Assembly (NCBI GenBank): GCA_045599385.1
Contig: JAZRVW010000051.1
Location: 1-19,806, forward strand
Reading direction: 5' to 3'
From: F23-B02 sp045599385
GTDB lineage: Bacteria > Bacillota > Clostridia > Oscillospirales > Oscillospiraceae
DNA: 19,806 nt
Positions within the stretch are counted from its first letter, which is position 1, and every line of letters starts with the position of its first letter. Below are positions 8,653 through 16,061 of the stretch, piece after piece. Below the pieces are notes generated by a model. It was not told where the DNA came from and made no database searches. It saw nothing but the letters and a program-made list of their open reading frames with translations. The position numbers were made by a program, and so were the translations under genes.

Positions 8653-9855
8653 ATGGCAAAACAGATGTTCGACAGATCCCTGCCCCACGTTAATATCGGC
8701 ACCATCGGTCATATCGACCACGGCAAGACCACTCTGACCGCTGCTATCACCAAGTACCTGGCACTCCAGGGCGGCGCAGAGTACACCGACTACTCTTCCA
8801 TCGACAAGGCTCCCGAAGAGAGAGAACGTGGTATCACCATCAACACCGCACACGTTGAGTACAAGACTGCAAACCGTCACTATGCTCACGTTGACTGCCC
8901 GGGCCACGCTGACTATATCAAGAACATGATCACCGGCGCTGCTCAGATGGACGGCGGCATCCTCGTTATCGCTGCTTCCGACGGCCCCATGGCTCAGACC
9001 CGCGAGCACCTTCTGCTTGCACGTCAGGTTAACGTTCCTTCCATCCTGGTATTCCTGAACAAGTGCGACCAGGTTGACGATGACGAACTCCTCGAGCTCG
9101 TTGAGATGGAAGTTCGTGAACTCCTCGACTTCTACGGCTTCCCCGTAGATGACACCCCCATCATCCGCGGCTCCGCTCTTATTGCTCTTACCTGCGAGTC
9201 CAACGATCCCAACCACGCAGACTATGCTTGCATCAAGGAACTCATGGACGCAGTTGACAGCTGGATTCCCACTCCCGACCGCAAGGCAGACCAGCCCTTC
9301 CTTATGCCTATCGAAGACGTATTCACCATCTCCGGCCGCGGCACCGTTACCACCGGTCGTGTAGAGCGTGGTCGCGTTAAGGTTGGCGACAAGGTTCAGA
9401 TCGTCGGCCTGAAGGACGAGATCTCCGAGACCACCGTTACCGGTACTGAGATGTTCCACAAGCAGCTCGAGTACGCAGAAGCAGGCGATAACGTCGGCAC
9501 TCTGCTCCGCGGCGTTGCAAAGAAGGACGTTGAGCGTGGACAGGTTCTGGCAGCTCCCGGCTCCATCAACCCCCACACCAAGTTCACCGGCCAGGTTTAC
9601 GTTCTGTCCAAGGACGAAGGCGGCCGTCATACTCCTTTCTTCAACAACTACCGTCCTCAGTTCTACTTCCGTACCACCGACGTTACCGGCGTTATCAACC
9701 TTCCCGACGGCGTTGAAATGTGCATGCCCGGCGATAACGTTGACATGAACGTTGAACTGATCACCCCCATCGCAATCGAGAACGGCCTCCGCTTCGCTAT
9801 CCGTGAAGGCGGCCGCACTGTCGGTTCCGGTGTTGTTATTGCTATCAACGAGTAA
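8653..9855 (+). CDS. tuf: Elongation factor Tu
   Basis: Delivers aminoacyl-tRNA to the ribosome as a GTP complex. The 400-residue length fits. G1 is GHIDHGKT at 19-26 (usually GHVDHGKT), G3 DCPGH at 81-85 with catalytic H85, and G4 NKCD at 136-139. Domain II carries GRGTVTTGRVERG and domain III RPQFYFRT and REGGRTVGSGVV. Codons lean heavily to C-ending forms, as expected for a highly expressed gene. AGGAGG lies nine bases before the ATG. It closes the str operon and is followed by a strong terminator. Confidence 0.98.
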   Translation: MAKQMFDRSLPHVNIGTIGHIDHGKTTLTAAITKYLALQGGAEYTDYSSIDKAPEERERGITINTAHVEYKTANRHYAHVDCPGHADYIKNMITGAAQMDGGILVIAASDGPMAQTREHLLLARQVNVPSILVFLNKCDQVDDDELLELVEMEVRELLDFYGFPVDDTPIIRGSALIALTCESNDPNHADYACIKELMDAVDSWIPTPDRKADQPFLMPIEDVFTISGRGTVTTGRVERGRVKVGDKVQIVGLKDEISETTVTGTEMFHKQLEYAEAGDNVGTLLRGVAKKDVERGQVLAAPGSINPHTKFTGQVYVLSKDEGGRHTPFFNNYRPQFYFRTTDVTGVINLPDGVEMCMPGDNVDMNVELITPIAIENGLRFAIREGGRTVGSGVVIAINE

Positions 9856-9868
9856 TAAACACTTAAAT

Positions 9869-9900
9869 GAAAAAGAGTACCCGATTGGGTACTCTTTTTC
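9869..9900. terminator. Strong bidirectional terminator between tuf and the convergent DUF4830-like gene
   Basis: A perfect 14-bp stem (9869-9882 with 9887-9900) closes the loop GATT. T-runs lie at the 3' end in both directions (9895-9899 on plus, 9874-9870 read on minus). It ends the str operon and also serves the leftward gene that stops at 9923. Confidence 0.92.
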
Positions 9901-9922
9901 GTTTTTATGGAGGGAACACGGC

Positions 9923-10381
9923 CTATTTTATTCCGTGCATGAAGCCGTTTAAATCTGCGGCGTGAATGTCGCCGCCGAGTACACGGCAGCCGCTGACATA
10001 TAACGTTGCGTATACTGTTCCGCTGTAGTTCGGGTAATTTGTGACTACATAGGTATACTGGGTACATTCAAGACCTGAGCATGAGGAAAAATCGTAGCCC
10101 TGCTCATCCTGCATTTTCACATAGCTTTCCATGATTTTACCGAAGTCTTCGGGAAGAATGACTTTTTGTGAGCTTTCGCTTGATAAATCAATCTCCCAGC
10201 CGAAGCCGGAAAGGTACTCCTCTCTGCCCTCGGGGGAAGAAACATTTATGATTTCGCTTTTTCCGAAGCCGCTGCCGTTGCTGCAGAGTATAACCGCAGC
10301 TATGAGAATGACTGCCAGAATTATGAGCAGTATTACCGCGTCTTTCTTCGTAAGCTTAATACGGTTTGTATTCTTTTTCAT
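9923..10381 (-). CDS. Membrane-anchored DUF4830-like protein
   Basis: A 152-residue protein with a basic N-terminus, one hydrophobic segment at about 15-33 (an uncleaved anchor or signal) and an extracytoplasmic domain. The domain features EGREEYLSGFGWEID near 51-65, a TYVVTNYP segment near 110-117 and the C-terminal GGDIHAADLNGFMHG. This pattern matches my memory of DUF4830 proteins of Clostridia, which have no known function. The cysteine at 33 lacks a proper lipobox. GAGGGAAA lies before the ATG. It converges on tuf and shares its terminator. No clear promoter was identified in the divergent gap with the pseudouridine synthase gene. Confidence 0.8.
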   Translation of the reverse strand: MKKNTNRIKLTKKDAVILLIILAVILIAAVILCSNGSGFGKSEIINVSSPEGREEYLSGFGWEIDLSSESSQKVILPEDFGKIMESYVKMQDEQGYDFSSCSGLECTQYTYVVTNYPNYSGTVYATLYVSGCRVLGGDIHAADLNGFMHGIK

Positions 10382-10441
10382 GATATTTCCCTCGAAAACA
10401 GTCGTTAATTTACATTGAGTTCTTATTTTCCTGTATTAATA

Positions 10442-10450
10442 TGATATAAT
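10442..10450 (+). promoter_or_regulatory. Extended -10 promoter of the pseudouridine synthase gene
   Basis: TGATATAAT (10442-10450) is an extended -10 with a perfect TATAAT hexamer, and no good -35 is present. The predicted start near 10457 leaves a leader of about nine bases that is mostly the short ribosome binding site GGTGA at 10457-10461. Confidence 0.55.
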
Positions 10451-10465
10451 AATTACGGTGATTTT

Positions 10466-11179
10466 ATGCCAGCTATAAGACTTGACAAGCTGATTTCCGA
10501 GTGCGGACTTGCAACACGCAAGGAGATTAAACAGATGATAAAATCCGGCAGAGTGACGGTTGACGGCGCTGTTGCATCAGCACCCGAACAGAAGCTCGAT
10601 CCGGAGCAGGCTGTCGTAACACTTGACGGCGAAATCGTCTGCTACAAAAAATTTCATTACTATATGCTCAATAAGCCTGCGGGAATACTTTCCGCCACAG
10701 ATGACGGAAAGCAGAGAACCGTGCTTGACCTTGTAACTCCCGAAATGCGTAAAATGGGGCTTTTTCCCGTGGGCCGACTGGATAAGGAAACAACGGGACT
10801 TCTGCTTCTGACTGATGACGGTGAGTTTGCACATAAGGTGATTTCGCCTAAGTCTGAGGTCATCAAGGTATATCACGCCTGTACTGACGGCGCGGTGAAT
10901 ACCGATGATGTGAAAGCCTTTGCTGAGGGAATTGTGCTTGCCGACGGCACACAATGTCTGCCTGCGGGGCTGAAGCCTCTTGCAGACGGAAGCTGTCTTG
11001 TTGAAGTAATGGAGGGAAAGTACCACCAGGTTAAACGAATGCTGGCCTCACGCGGAAAGCCCGTAATTAGCCTTAACAGACTGTCCATAGGCGGACTTAA
11101 GCTTGATGAAAGCCTTGCGCAAGGCGAATTTCGGGAAATTTCTGAAACTGAGTTGTGCAGAGTGCTAAGTAAAAATTAA
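10466..11179 (+). CDS. RsuA/RluB/E/F-family pseudouridine synthase
   Basis: A 237-residue RNA-modifying enzyme. An N-terminal S4 RNA-binding domain (about 3-50, RLDKLISECGLATRKEIK) is followed by the catalytic domain. The family signature GRLDKETTGLLLLTDDG starts at 103 and holds catalytic D106. KPAGILSAT near 70-78 and the KYHQVKRM block near 184-191 are also typical. The size and layout fit the RsuA group, whose founding member makes pseudouridine 516 in 16S rRNA; the exact target site here is not certain. The ribosome binding site GGTGA is weak and only four bases from the ATG. Only a feeble A/T stem with a short T-run (11181-11210) follows the gene. Confidence 0.93.
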   Translation: MPAIRLDKLISECGLATRKEIKQMIKSGRVTVDGAVASAPEQKLDPEQAVVTLDGEIVCYKKFHYYMLNKPAGILSATDDGKQRTVLDLVTPEMRKMGLFPVGRLDKETTGLLLLTDDGEFAHKVISPKSEVIKVYHACTDGAVNTDDVKAFAEGIVLADGTQCLPAGLKPLADGSCLVEVMEGKYHQVKRMLASRGKPVISLNRLSIGGLKLDESLAQGEFREISETELCRVLSKN

Positions 11180-11264
11180 CCAAAATTCTGCTGATATTTT
11201 GTATCTTTTTGCAAGTTTATTTGATAATTTTTTGGAAAGTTCACAATTTTTATACCTTTCTCTA

Positions 11265-11293
11265 TTGAAAATCGCACAAAAAAGTATTATTAT
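11265..11293 (+). promoter_or_regulatory. Promoter of the regulator-ftsEX cluster
   Basis: -35 TTGAAA (11265-11270), 17-bp spacer, -10 TATTAT (11288-11293). The predicted start near 11300 gives a leader of about 55 bases, ending in AGGGAGG at 11341-11347. No other convincing promoter was seen before ftsE or ftsX. Confidence 0.65.
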
Positions 11294-11355
11294 GTAGAAA
11301 GTTAAGATGCAAGACTATCGTTAAAATACCCATAACATTTAGGGAGGATATAAGA

Positions 11356-12444
11356 ATGTCAAGCAGAATTTTCCAAAGTGTTATTGTTCAGATTAAAGAA
11401 GCGACAGACAGATGCATAGGAATTGTTGACGATCAGGGATTTGTTATTACCTGCAGCGAGCTGCCCATGATCGGCTCCCGCCTTGATGATTTCCAGAGCC
11501 TTAACTTTGACTCCACCGAATCCGTGCTGGCCTCCGCTATGAGAACCTATAAAATACTCGGCAACAGCAACACCAAGTTTGATTATGCGGTTTTTGTCGA
11601 GGGAACAGATGAAATGGCAAGAGTAAGCTGCATGATGGCAGCGGTTGCCTTTAACGAAGCAAAGACCAACTACGAGGAAAAGCACAACAAGGCCGCATTC
11701 CTTAAGAATATAATCTCCGATAATATTCTCCCGGGTGACGTATATGTCAGAACCAAGGAGCTGCATTTTGTTCCCGATGTTCCCAGGGCGCTGCTCCTGG
11801 TGCGTCAGGTTGACCGCGCGGACGTTGCCTCCGTTGAAGTTATGCAGAGCCTTTTCCCCGATAAGCAGCATGACTTTGTTATTAGCGTCAATGAAACCGA
11901 CGTTGTTGTTATCAAGGAGCTGCCCGGTGGGGAGAATACCGCGGAGGTCAAGGCCATTGCCGAAAGCATTGAAAATGCGCTGAAGAACGAGCTTCAGATA
12001 AAGTGCATTGTCGGTATCGGCACCACCGCAAAGCATCTGCGTGAGCTTGCCGATCGCTATAAGGAAGCCCAGATTGCCATTGATGTGGGTAGAGTCTTCG
12101 AGTCGGACAAGACCATAATCAGCTATGAAAACCTCGGTATCGGCAGAATCATCTATCAGCTTCCCACAACTCTCTGCGAGATGTTCCTGAATGAAGTTTT
12201 CAAGAAGAATCCCATTGAAACGCTTGACGAGGATACGCTTGAAACCATCAACAAGTTCTTTGAGAACAACCTGAACGTTTCCGAAACATCACGCAAGCTG
12301 TACGTTCACCGCAACACTCTGGTTTACCGTCTTGAAAAAATCAAGAAGCTCACCGGTCTTGACCTGCGCGAGTTTGACGATGCCATCGTATTCAAGGTGG
12401 CCATGATGGTAAAGCAGTATCTCGATTCTGTGAACAAGTCTTAA
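11356..12444 (+). CDS. PucR/CdaR-family helix-turn-helix regulator
   Basis: A 362-residue protein. The C-terminal domain (about 295-350) is the PucR-type helix-turn-helix: FFENNLNVSETSRKLYVH then RNTLVYRLEKIKKLTG. The middle (about 140-250) has the divergent GGDEF-like fold found in CdaR proteins, with GIGTTAKHLRELADRYKEA as its typical end. The N-terminal 110 residues look like a small sensor domain of unknown ligand. Classical members respond to sugar diacids or purine breakdown products, but here the gene leads directly into ftsE, 48 bases downstream, with no clear promoter between. A link to cell-wall or division control is inferred only from this position. Confidence 0.88.
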   Translation: MSSRIFQSVIVQIKEATDRCIGIVDDQGFVITCSELPMIGSRLDDFQSLNFDSTESVLASAMRTYKILGNSNTKFDYAVFVEGTDEMARVSCMMAAVAFNEAKTNYEEKHNKAAFLKNIISDNILPGDVYVRTKELHFVPDVPRALLLVRQVDRADVASVEVMQSLFPDKQHDFVISVNETDVVVIKELPGGENTAEVKAIAESIENALKNELQIKCIVGIGTTAKHLRELADRYKEAQIAIDVGRVFESDKTIISYENLGIGRIIYQLPTTLCEMFLNEVFKKNPIETLDEDTLETINKFFENNLNVSETSRKLYVHRNTLVYRLEKIKKLTGLDLREFDDAIVFKVAMMVKQYLDSVNKS

Positions 12445-12492
12445 ACGGTGCGGCGCACGCCGTATCCATAATCCCCAGGAGGATATACTTAT

Positions 12493-13185
12493 ATGGTTCA
12501 GATGAATAATGTGACCATGGTTTACGAAAACAGCGATGTCGCTGCTTTAGATGACGTAAGCCTGACAATTAATGAGGGCGAGTTTGCGTTTCTGGTCGGT
12601 CCCTCCGGTTCCGGCAAGACCACTATCATTAAGCTCCTGACGGGCGAAATCCGTGCGTCAGACGGTGAAGTCATTGTAAACGGCTTCAATATGAATGAAA
12701 TCAAGCCCCGCAAGATGCCTTTTATGAGAAGAACGCTGGGTGTCATTTTCCAGGATTTCCGTCTTATTGAAAAGATGAGCGTTTATGACAATGTTGCTTT
12801 CGCAATGCGTGTTGTGGGCGCAACAAACAAGGAAATCAAGGCAAGAGTACCCCATGTTCTTGAACTGGTCGGACTTGAGGGCCGCGAAAAGCGACTCCCT
12901 GCAGAGCTTTCCGGCGGCGAACAGCAGCGTGTTGCAATTGCCCGCGCTCTTGTAAATAATCCCACCATGATTATCGCCGACGAGCCTACGGGCAACCTCG
13001 ACCCTGTGCGCAGCCTTGAGCTCATGCTCCTGCTTGAGAAGATTAACGAGATGGGAACTACAATTCTGGTAGTTACTCACGAGAAGGAACTGGTCAACGC
13101 TTTCTCCAAGCGCGTTATCGCCATTGACGGCGGCCACCTGATCAGTGACGGAATGGACGGGTATTACAGCTATGAAATTGAATAG
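12493..13185 (+). CDS. ftsE: Cell division ATP-binding protein FtsE
   Basis: The ATPase of the FtsEX complex, which controls peptidoglycan hydrolases by a mechanical signal across the membrane rather than by transport. The 230-residue length is typical. Walker A is GPSGSGKT at 36-43, the Q-loop QDFR starts at 87, the signature LSGGEQQR at 139, Walker B MIIADEP ends at residue 165 and the switch histidine is H196. AGGAGG lies ten bases before the ATG. The 3' end overlaps ftsX by 14 bases. Confidence 0.95.
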   Translation: MVQMNNVTMVYENSDVAALDDVSLTINEGEFAFLVGPSGSGKTTIIKLLTGEIRASDGEVIVNGFNMNEIKPRKMPFMRRTLGVIFQDFRLIEKMSVYDNVAFAMRVVGATNKEIKARVPHVLELVGLEGREKRLPAELSGGEQQRVAIARALVNNPTMIIADEPTGNLDPVRSLELMLLLEKINEMGTTILVVTHEKELVNAFSKRVIAIDGGHLISDGMDGYYSYEIE

Positions 13186-14059
13186 ATACGGTTATTTGAT
13201 AGGTGAAGGCTTCCGCAATATTTTTATTCACGGCTTCATGTCCTTCGCATCTATCACAATTATAATGGCATGTCTTATCGTAATGGGCAGCTTCACCCTT
13301 CTCGACGTCAATATCAATAATATAATTGACGACATCGGCGATCAGAATCAGATTCTGGCATTTGTCGATGAAAACTTGTCAGCAGATGAAGCCGCTGCCA
13401 AGCTTCAGACGAAAATCGAGGCAGTTGACAATGTTGCTGAAGTTAAGTTCATGAGCAACAGCGAAGCACGTGATAACTTCATGGAAAACTATGATGAGTC
13501 CATGATGGAGGGCATCGGTGATGATGTTTTCCGCCACCGCTTTGTTATTCAGCTCACTGACCTCAGCCTTATGGATGAAACTCAGGCAGCATTGCTTAAT
13601 ATTGACGGAATCGAAAAGGTCAACGCACCTACTGAATTTGCCGATAAGTTCATCTCCGTGAGAAACGTTGTAAGCGCCGTTTCTCTCGCTCTGATTATTA
13701 TTCTTGTTGCTGTCTCGCTGTTTATCATTACCAATACCATCAAGCTTGCAACCTTCGGCAGACGAGAGGAAATTGCAATCATGAAGATGGTCGGTGCGTC
13801 AAACAGCTTTATCCGCTGCCCCTTCGTTGTTGAAGGTCTTATCCTCGGCATTGTCGGCGGTGGACTTGCATTCCTTGCACAGTGGGGACTTTATGAGGTC
13901 CTTCAGAACAAAATTGCCGAATTTATCGGCTTCTCCTTTATCTCCATCGTGCCTTTCTCCCAGGTAGGACTGCTTGTGTTCCTGGTATTCATGGCAGTTG
14001 GCGTGCTTGTGGGTGCCTTCGGCGGCACAATCGCAATAAAGAACTTCCTCAAGGTTTAA
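13172..14059 (+). CDS. ftsX: Cell division protein FtsX
   Basis: The membrane half of FtsEX, 295 residues. One helix (about 24-45) is followed by an extracellular domain (about 46-165), and three further helices lie near 167-192, 215-238 and 262-288, the standard FtsX topology. The cytoplasmic FGRREEIAIMKMVGAS motif links it to FtsE. ATG at 13172 is chosen because it gives the usual MKLNRYGYLIGEGFRN start and follows GGACGG by 11 bases; an upstream in-frame ATG at 13145 would add nine residues overlapping ftsE. In Gram-positives the extracellular domain binds a coiled-coil or NlpC/P60-type hydrolase; no such gene is found next to it here. Confidence 0.94.
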   Translation: MKLNRYGYLIGEGFRNIFIHGFMSFASITIIMACLIVMGSFTLLDVNINNIIDDIGDQNQILAFVDENLSADEAAAKLQTKIEAVDNVAEVKFMSNSEARDNFMENYDESMMEGIGDDVFRHRFVIQLTDLSLMDETQAALLNIDGIEKVNAPTEFADKFISVRNVVSAVSLALIIILVAVSLFIITNTIKLATFGRREEIAIMKMVGASNSFIRCPFVVEGLILGIVGGGLAFLAQWGLYEVLQNKIAEFIGFSFISIVPFSQVGLLVFLVFMAVGVLVGAFGGTIAIKNFLKV

Positions 14060-14069
14060 GGTGGCAGTA

Positions 14070-14237
14070 ATGAACAGAAGACTTATTGTATCTATCATTG
14101 CAATCATTCTTGCGATTATGATGATTCTCAGCGTTGTGCTTGCGGCTCTGCCCGCAAACGTTTTCGGAACTGCGGCTGCAGCGGACGTGTTCGGTGAAAT
14201 CTGCACCGCGCTGCCGTTTGCTGCAATTGCGGCGTGA
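14070..14237 (+). CDS. 55-residue secreted or membrane micro-protein, possible remnant of a hydrolase gene
   Basis: An ATG at 14070, five bases after AAGGTGG and ten bases after the ftsX stop, opens a 55-codon frame ending in TGA at 14235. It encodes MNRRLIVSIIAIILAIMMIL, then SVVLAALPANVFG and an alanine-rich tail: a textbook signal sequence or single membrane helix with a possible cleavage site near residue 33. I do not recognise the tail. In many Clostridia the gene at this spot, between ftsX and the S41 protease, is an exported peptidoglycan hydrolase with a coiled coil. This frame could be the signal-peptide stub left after a deletion, or a genuine small membrane protein. The in-frame GTG at 14061 is an alternative start. 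Confidence 0.55.
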   Translation: MNRRLIVSIIAIILAIMMILSVVLAALPANVFGTAAAADVFGEICTALPFAAIAA

Positions 14238-14248
14238 CTACATAAACA

Positions 14249-14284
14249 ATATTGACGGGCAGTCCGGTGACTGTCCGTCAATTG
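14249..14284. repeat. Strong 16-bp hairpin between the micro-ORF and the S41 protease
   Basis: A 14-bp stem (14251-14264 with 14269-14282, one G-U pair) closes the loop CGGT and can be lengthened by two pairs to 14249-14284. No T-run follows, so it is not a normal intrinsic terminator. It begins 12 bases after the micro-ORF and ends eight bases before the S41 ribosome binding site. It may stabilise or process the mRNA, lower protease expression, or mark a deletion scar. Confidence 0.65.
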
Positions 14285-14309
14285 TGGTATTAGGAAAGGG
14301 GAATGCTCC

Positions 14310-15491
14310 TTGAGTAAAAAACCATCAGACGCCCGAATCGACAAAAAAAGAAAGCTCAGTCTGTATATAATAATTTGCCTTGTCCTGATTATTGCCACGG
14401 CACTGATAACCTATAAGCTTGCCGTAGGCGATTTTTCCAGCAGGGAAGAGCTCAACAATGCAAAGCGATTTGCGGAGATTGAGCAGGTGATTGCCGATAA
14501 CTACATCGGTGATGTTGACGAGGAGGCTATGCGCGGCGCCGCTTCGGCAGCAATGGTGCGCTCACTCGGCGATAAGTGGAGCTATTACATGACCGCCGAC
14601 GAATATTCCGCGTATTTGCTGTCCAGCGCAAACGAATTTGCGGGCGTTGGAATGAATATTGCCGTAAACAAGGACGGCCATTTCGAAATCTGTGCCGTTG
14701 AACCGGGCACGGTTGCGGAAAGTGCGGGTCTTGCCGAAGGGCAGATTCTTGTTTCCGTTGACGGCCAGAAGGTAAAAGGCATGAGCCTCAGCGAAATCCA
14801 GACACTTATCCGCTCAAAGCTCAATGTTGACTTTGACATTGTTGTCAAGGACAGCAGCGGTGATGAGATGTCCGCAACCCTAAGCTGTGCGGCGAGCTAT
14901 AAGAGCCCTGTTTCCTACAAGCTCATGAAGGATAATGTGGGTTATGTACGCATAAAGAATTTTGAAGCGGGCAGCGGCGATGACGCGAAAGCGGCAATTG
15001 ACTTCCTTATTTCCTCGGGTGCAACCTCTTTTGTGTTTGACCTGCGCGATAATCCCGGCGGACTGTTTGACGAGATGAGCAAGGTGCTGGATTATCTGCT
15101 TCCCGACGGTACGCTTTATTCCACCGTCGATAAGGACGGCAACACCGCCACGGTGAAATCGGATAAAATCTGCCTTAAGTACAAAATGTCTGTTATTATC
15201 AATGCAAACAGCTACAGCGCTGCGGAGTTTTTTGCAGTTACGCTTCAGGAATACAACTGGGCAACCATCGTAGGCGAGCAGACAAGCGGCAAATCCAGAA
15301 ATCAGATAACCGTTGAGCTGTCTAACGGTGATGCGCTGCACATTTCAACAGAGAAGTATATTACGTCAAAGGGCGTTGACCTTGCCGAAGTCGGCGGAGT
15401 AACCCCCAATGTTGCTGTTTCTAAGGACGCTGACGCCAAGGACGATGTTCAGCTTGAAGCGGCGATAAACGCGATTAAAACATTGAGTTGA
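14310..15491 (+). CDS. S41-family C-terminal processing protease with PDZ domain
   Basis: A 393-residue serine protease of the CtpA/Prc group. One N-terminal helix (about 17-36) anchors it with the enzyme outside the membrane. A short helical region is followed by a PDZ domain (about 105-190) and the tail-specific protease domain (about 205-375). By alignment to Prc the Ser/Lys dyad is S303 in NSYSAAEFF and K328 in QTSGKS; RDNPGG at 246-251 is also conserved. The start is TTG at 14310, eight bases after AAAGGGG, since no ATG precedes the basic MSKKPSDARIDKKRK segment. Placed after ftsX it probably matures or removes cell-wall enzymes. The last codons overlap the greA promoter. Confidence 0.92.
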   Translation: MSKKPSDARIDKKRKLSLYIIICLVLIIATALITYKLAVGDFSSREELNNAKRFAEIEQVIADNYIGDVDEEAMRGAASAAMVRSLGDKWSYYMTADEYSAYLLSSANEFAGVGMNIAVNKDGHFEICAVEPGTVAESAGLAEGQILVSVDGQKVKGMSLSEIQTLIRSKLNVDFDIVVKDSSGDEMSATLSCAASYKSPVSYKLMKDNVGYVRIKNFEAGSGDDAKAAIDFLISSGATSFVFDLRDNPGGLFDEMSKVLDYLLPDGTLYSTVDKDGNTATVKSDKICLKYKMSVIINANSYSAAEFFAVTLQEYNWATIVGEQTSGKSRNQITVELSNGDALHISTEKYITSKGVDLAEVGGVTPNVAVSKDADAKDDVQLEAAINAIKTLS

Positions 15492-15516
15492 CAATACAGC
15501 TCAATAAAAATATAAT
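15488..15516 (+). promoter_or_regulatory. Perfect consensus promoter of greA-lysS
   Basis: TTGACA (15488-15493), 17-bp spacer, TATAAT (15511-15516): an exact sigma-A consensus. The -35 overlaps the stop codon of the S41 gene (TGA at 15489-15491). The predicted start is near 15523, giving a leader of about 39 bases. Confidence 0.88.
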
Positions 15517-15561
15517 ATTAGACCGAAAATAATGATTTTCATATAAAAGGAGATTTTTATT

Positions 15562-16047
15562 ATGGCTATCGAAAGCAGATATAAAATGAGCCAGGAGCGC
15601 CTTGATGCGCTGAAGGCAGAGCTCCAGTATCTTGAAACCGACAAGGCTAAGGAAGTTGCCGAGCAGATTAAGGAAGCACGTTCCTTCGGTGACCTTTCCG
15701 AGAACAGCGAATATGACGAAGCTAAGTCCGAGCAGGGCAAGCTTTATTCCAAGATTGCCGAAATTCAGGACCTTATTGCAAACGCCGAAATTGTTGATCA
15801 CGTTGAGGTTCACAACGCATTTGCAGTTTCCCTTGGAAGCAGAATCAAGGTAAAGGACATGGAGGAAGGCTTTGAGGACGAATATGAAATCGTCGGCTCT
15901 CAGGAAGCAAACCCCATGCTTGGCAAGGTTTCCGATGACTCTCCCTTCGGCCGCGCACTTTACGGCCACGTTGCAGGCGATAAGGTCAAGGTTGACGCAC
16001 CTGCAGGTGAAATCCTTTTTGAAATTCTTTCTGTTGAAAATGACTGA
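15562..16047 (+). CDS. greA: Transcription elongation factor GreA
   Basis: Rescues backtracked RNA polymerase by stimulating cleavage of the nascent RNA 3' end. The 161-residue length is normal. The N-terminal antiparallel coiled coil (about 1-78) has the tip motif GDLSENSEYDEAK starting at 43, whose acidic residues position the catalytic metal. The C-terminal FKBP-like domain contains SPFGRALYGHVAGDKVKV. AAGGAG lies nine bases before the ATG. The gene is driven by a consensus promoter and is followed after 14 bases by lysS. Confidence 0.97.
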   Translation: MAIESRYKMSQERLDALKAELQYLETDKAKEVAEQIKEARSFGDLSENSEYDEAKSEQGKLYSKIAEIQDLIANAEIVDHVEVHNAFAVSLGSRIKVKDMEEGFEDEYEIVGSQEANPMLGKVSDDSPFGRALYGHVAGDKVKVDAPAGEILFEILSVEND

Positions 16048-16061
16048 TTTGAGGACCGGAT

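Noticed and set aside
8587..9630. A 347-codon minus-strand frame opposite tuf
   Set aside because: Shadow of the strongly biased tuf codons; it also runs through the tuf ribosome binding site and has no family resemblance.
12445..12476. A hairpin between the PucR-like gene and ftsE as terminator
   Set aside because: The possible stem (ACGG with CCGT plus a short inner helix) is interrupted and has no T-run; read-through into ftsE is expected.
16048..16061. A T-box riboswitch for lysS
   Set aside because: Only 14 bases separate greA and lysS, and the greA leader is too short to hold a T-box.
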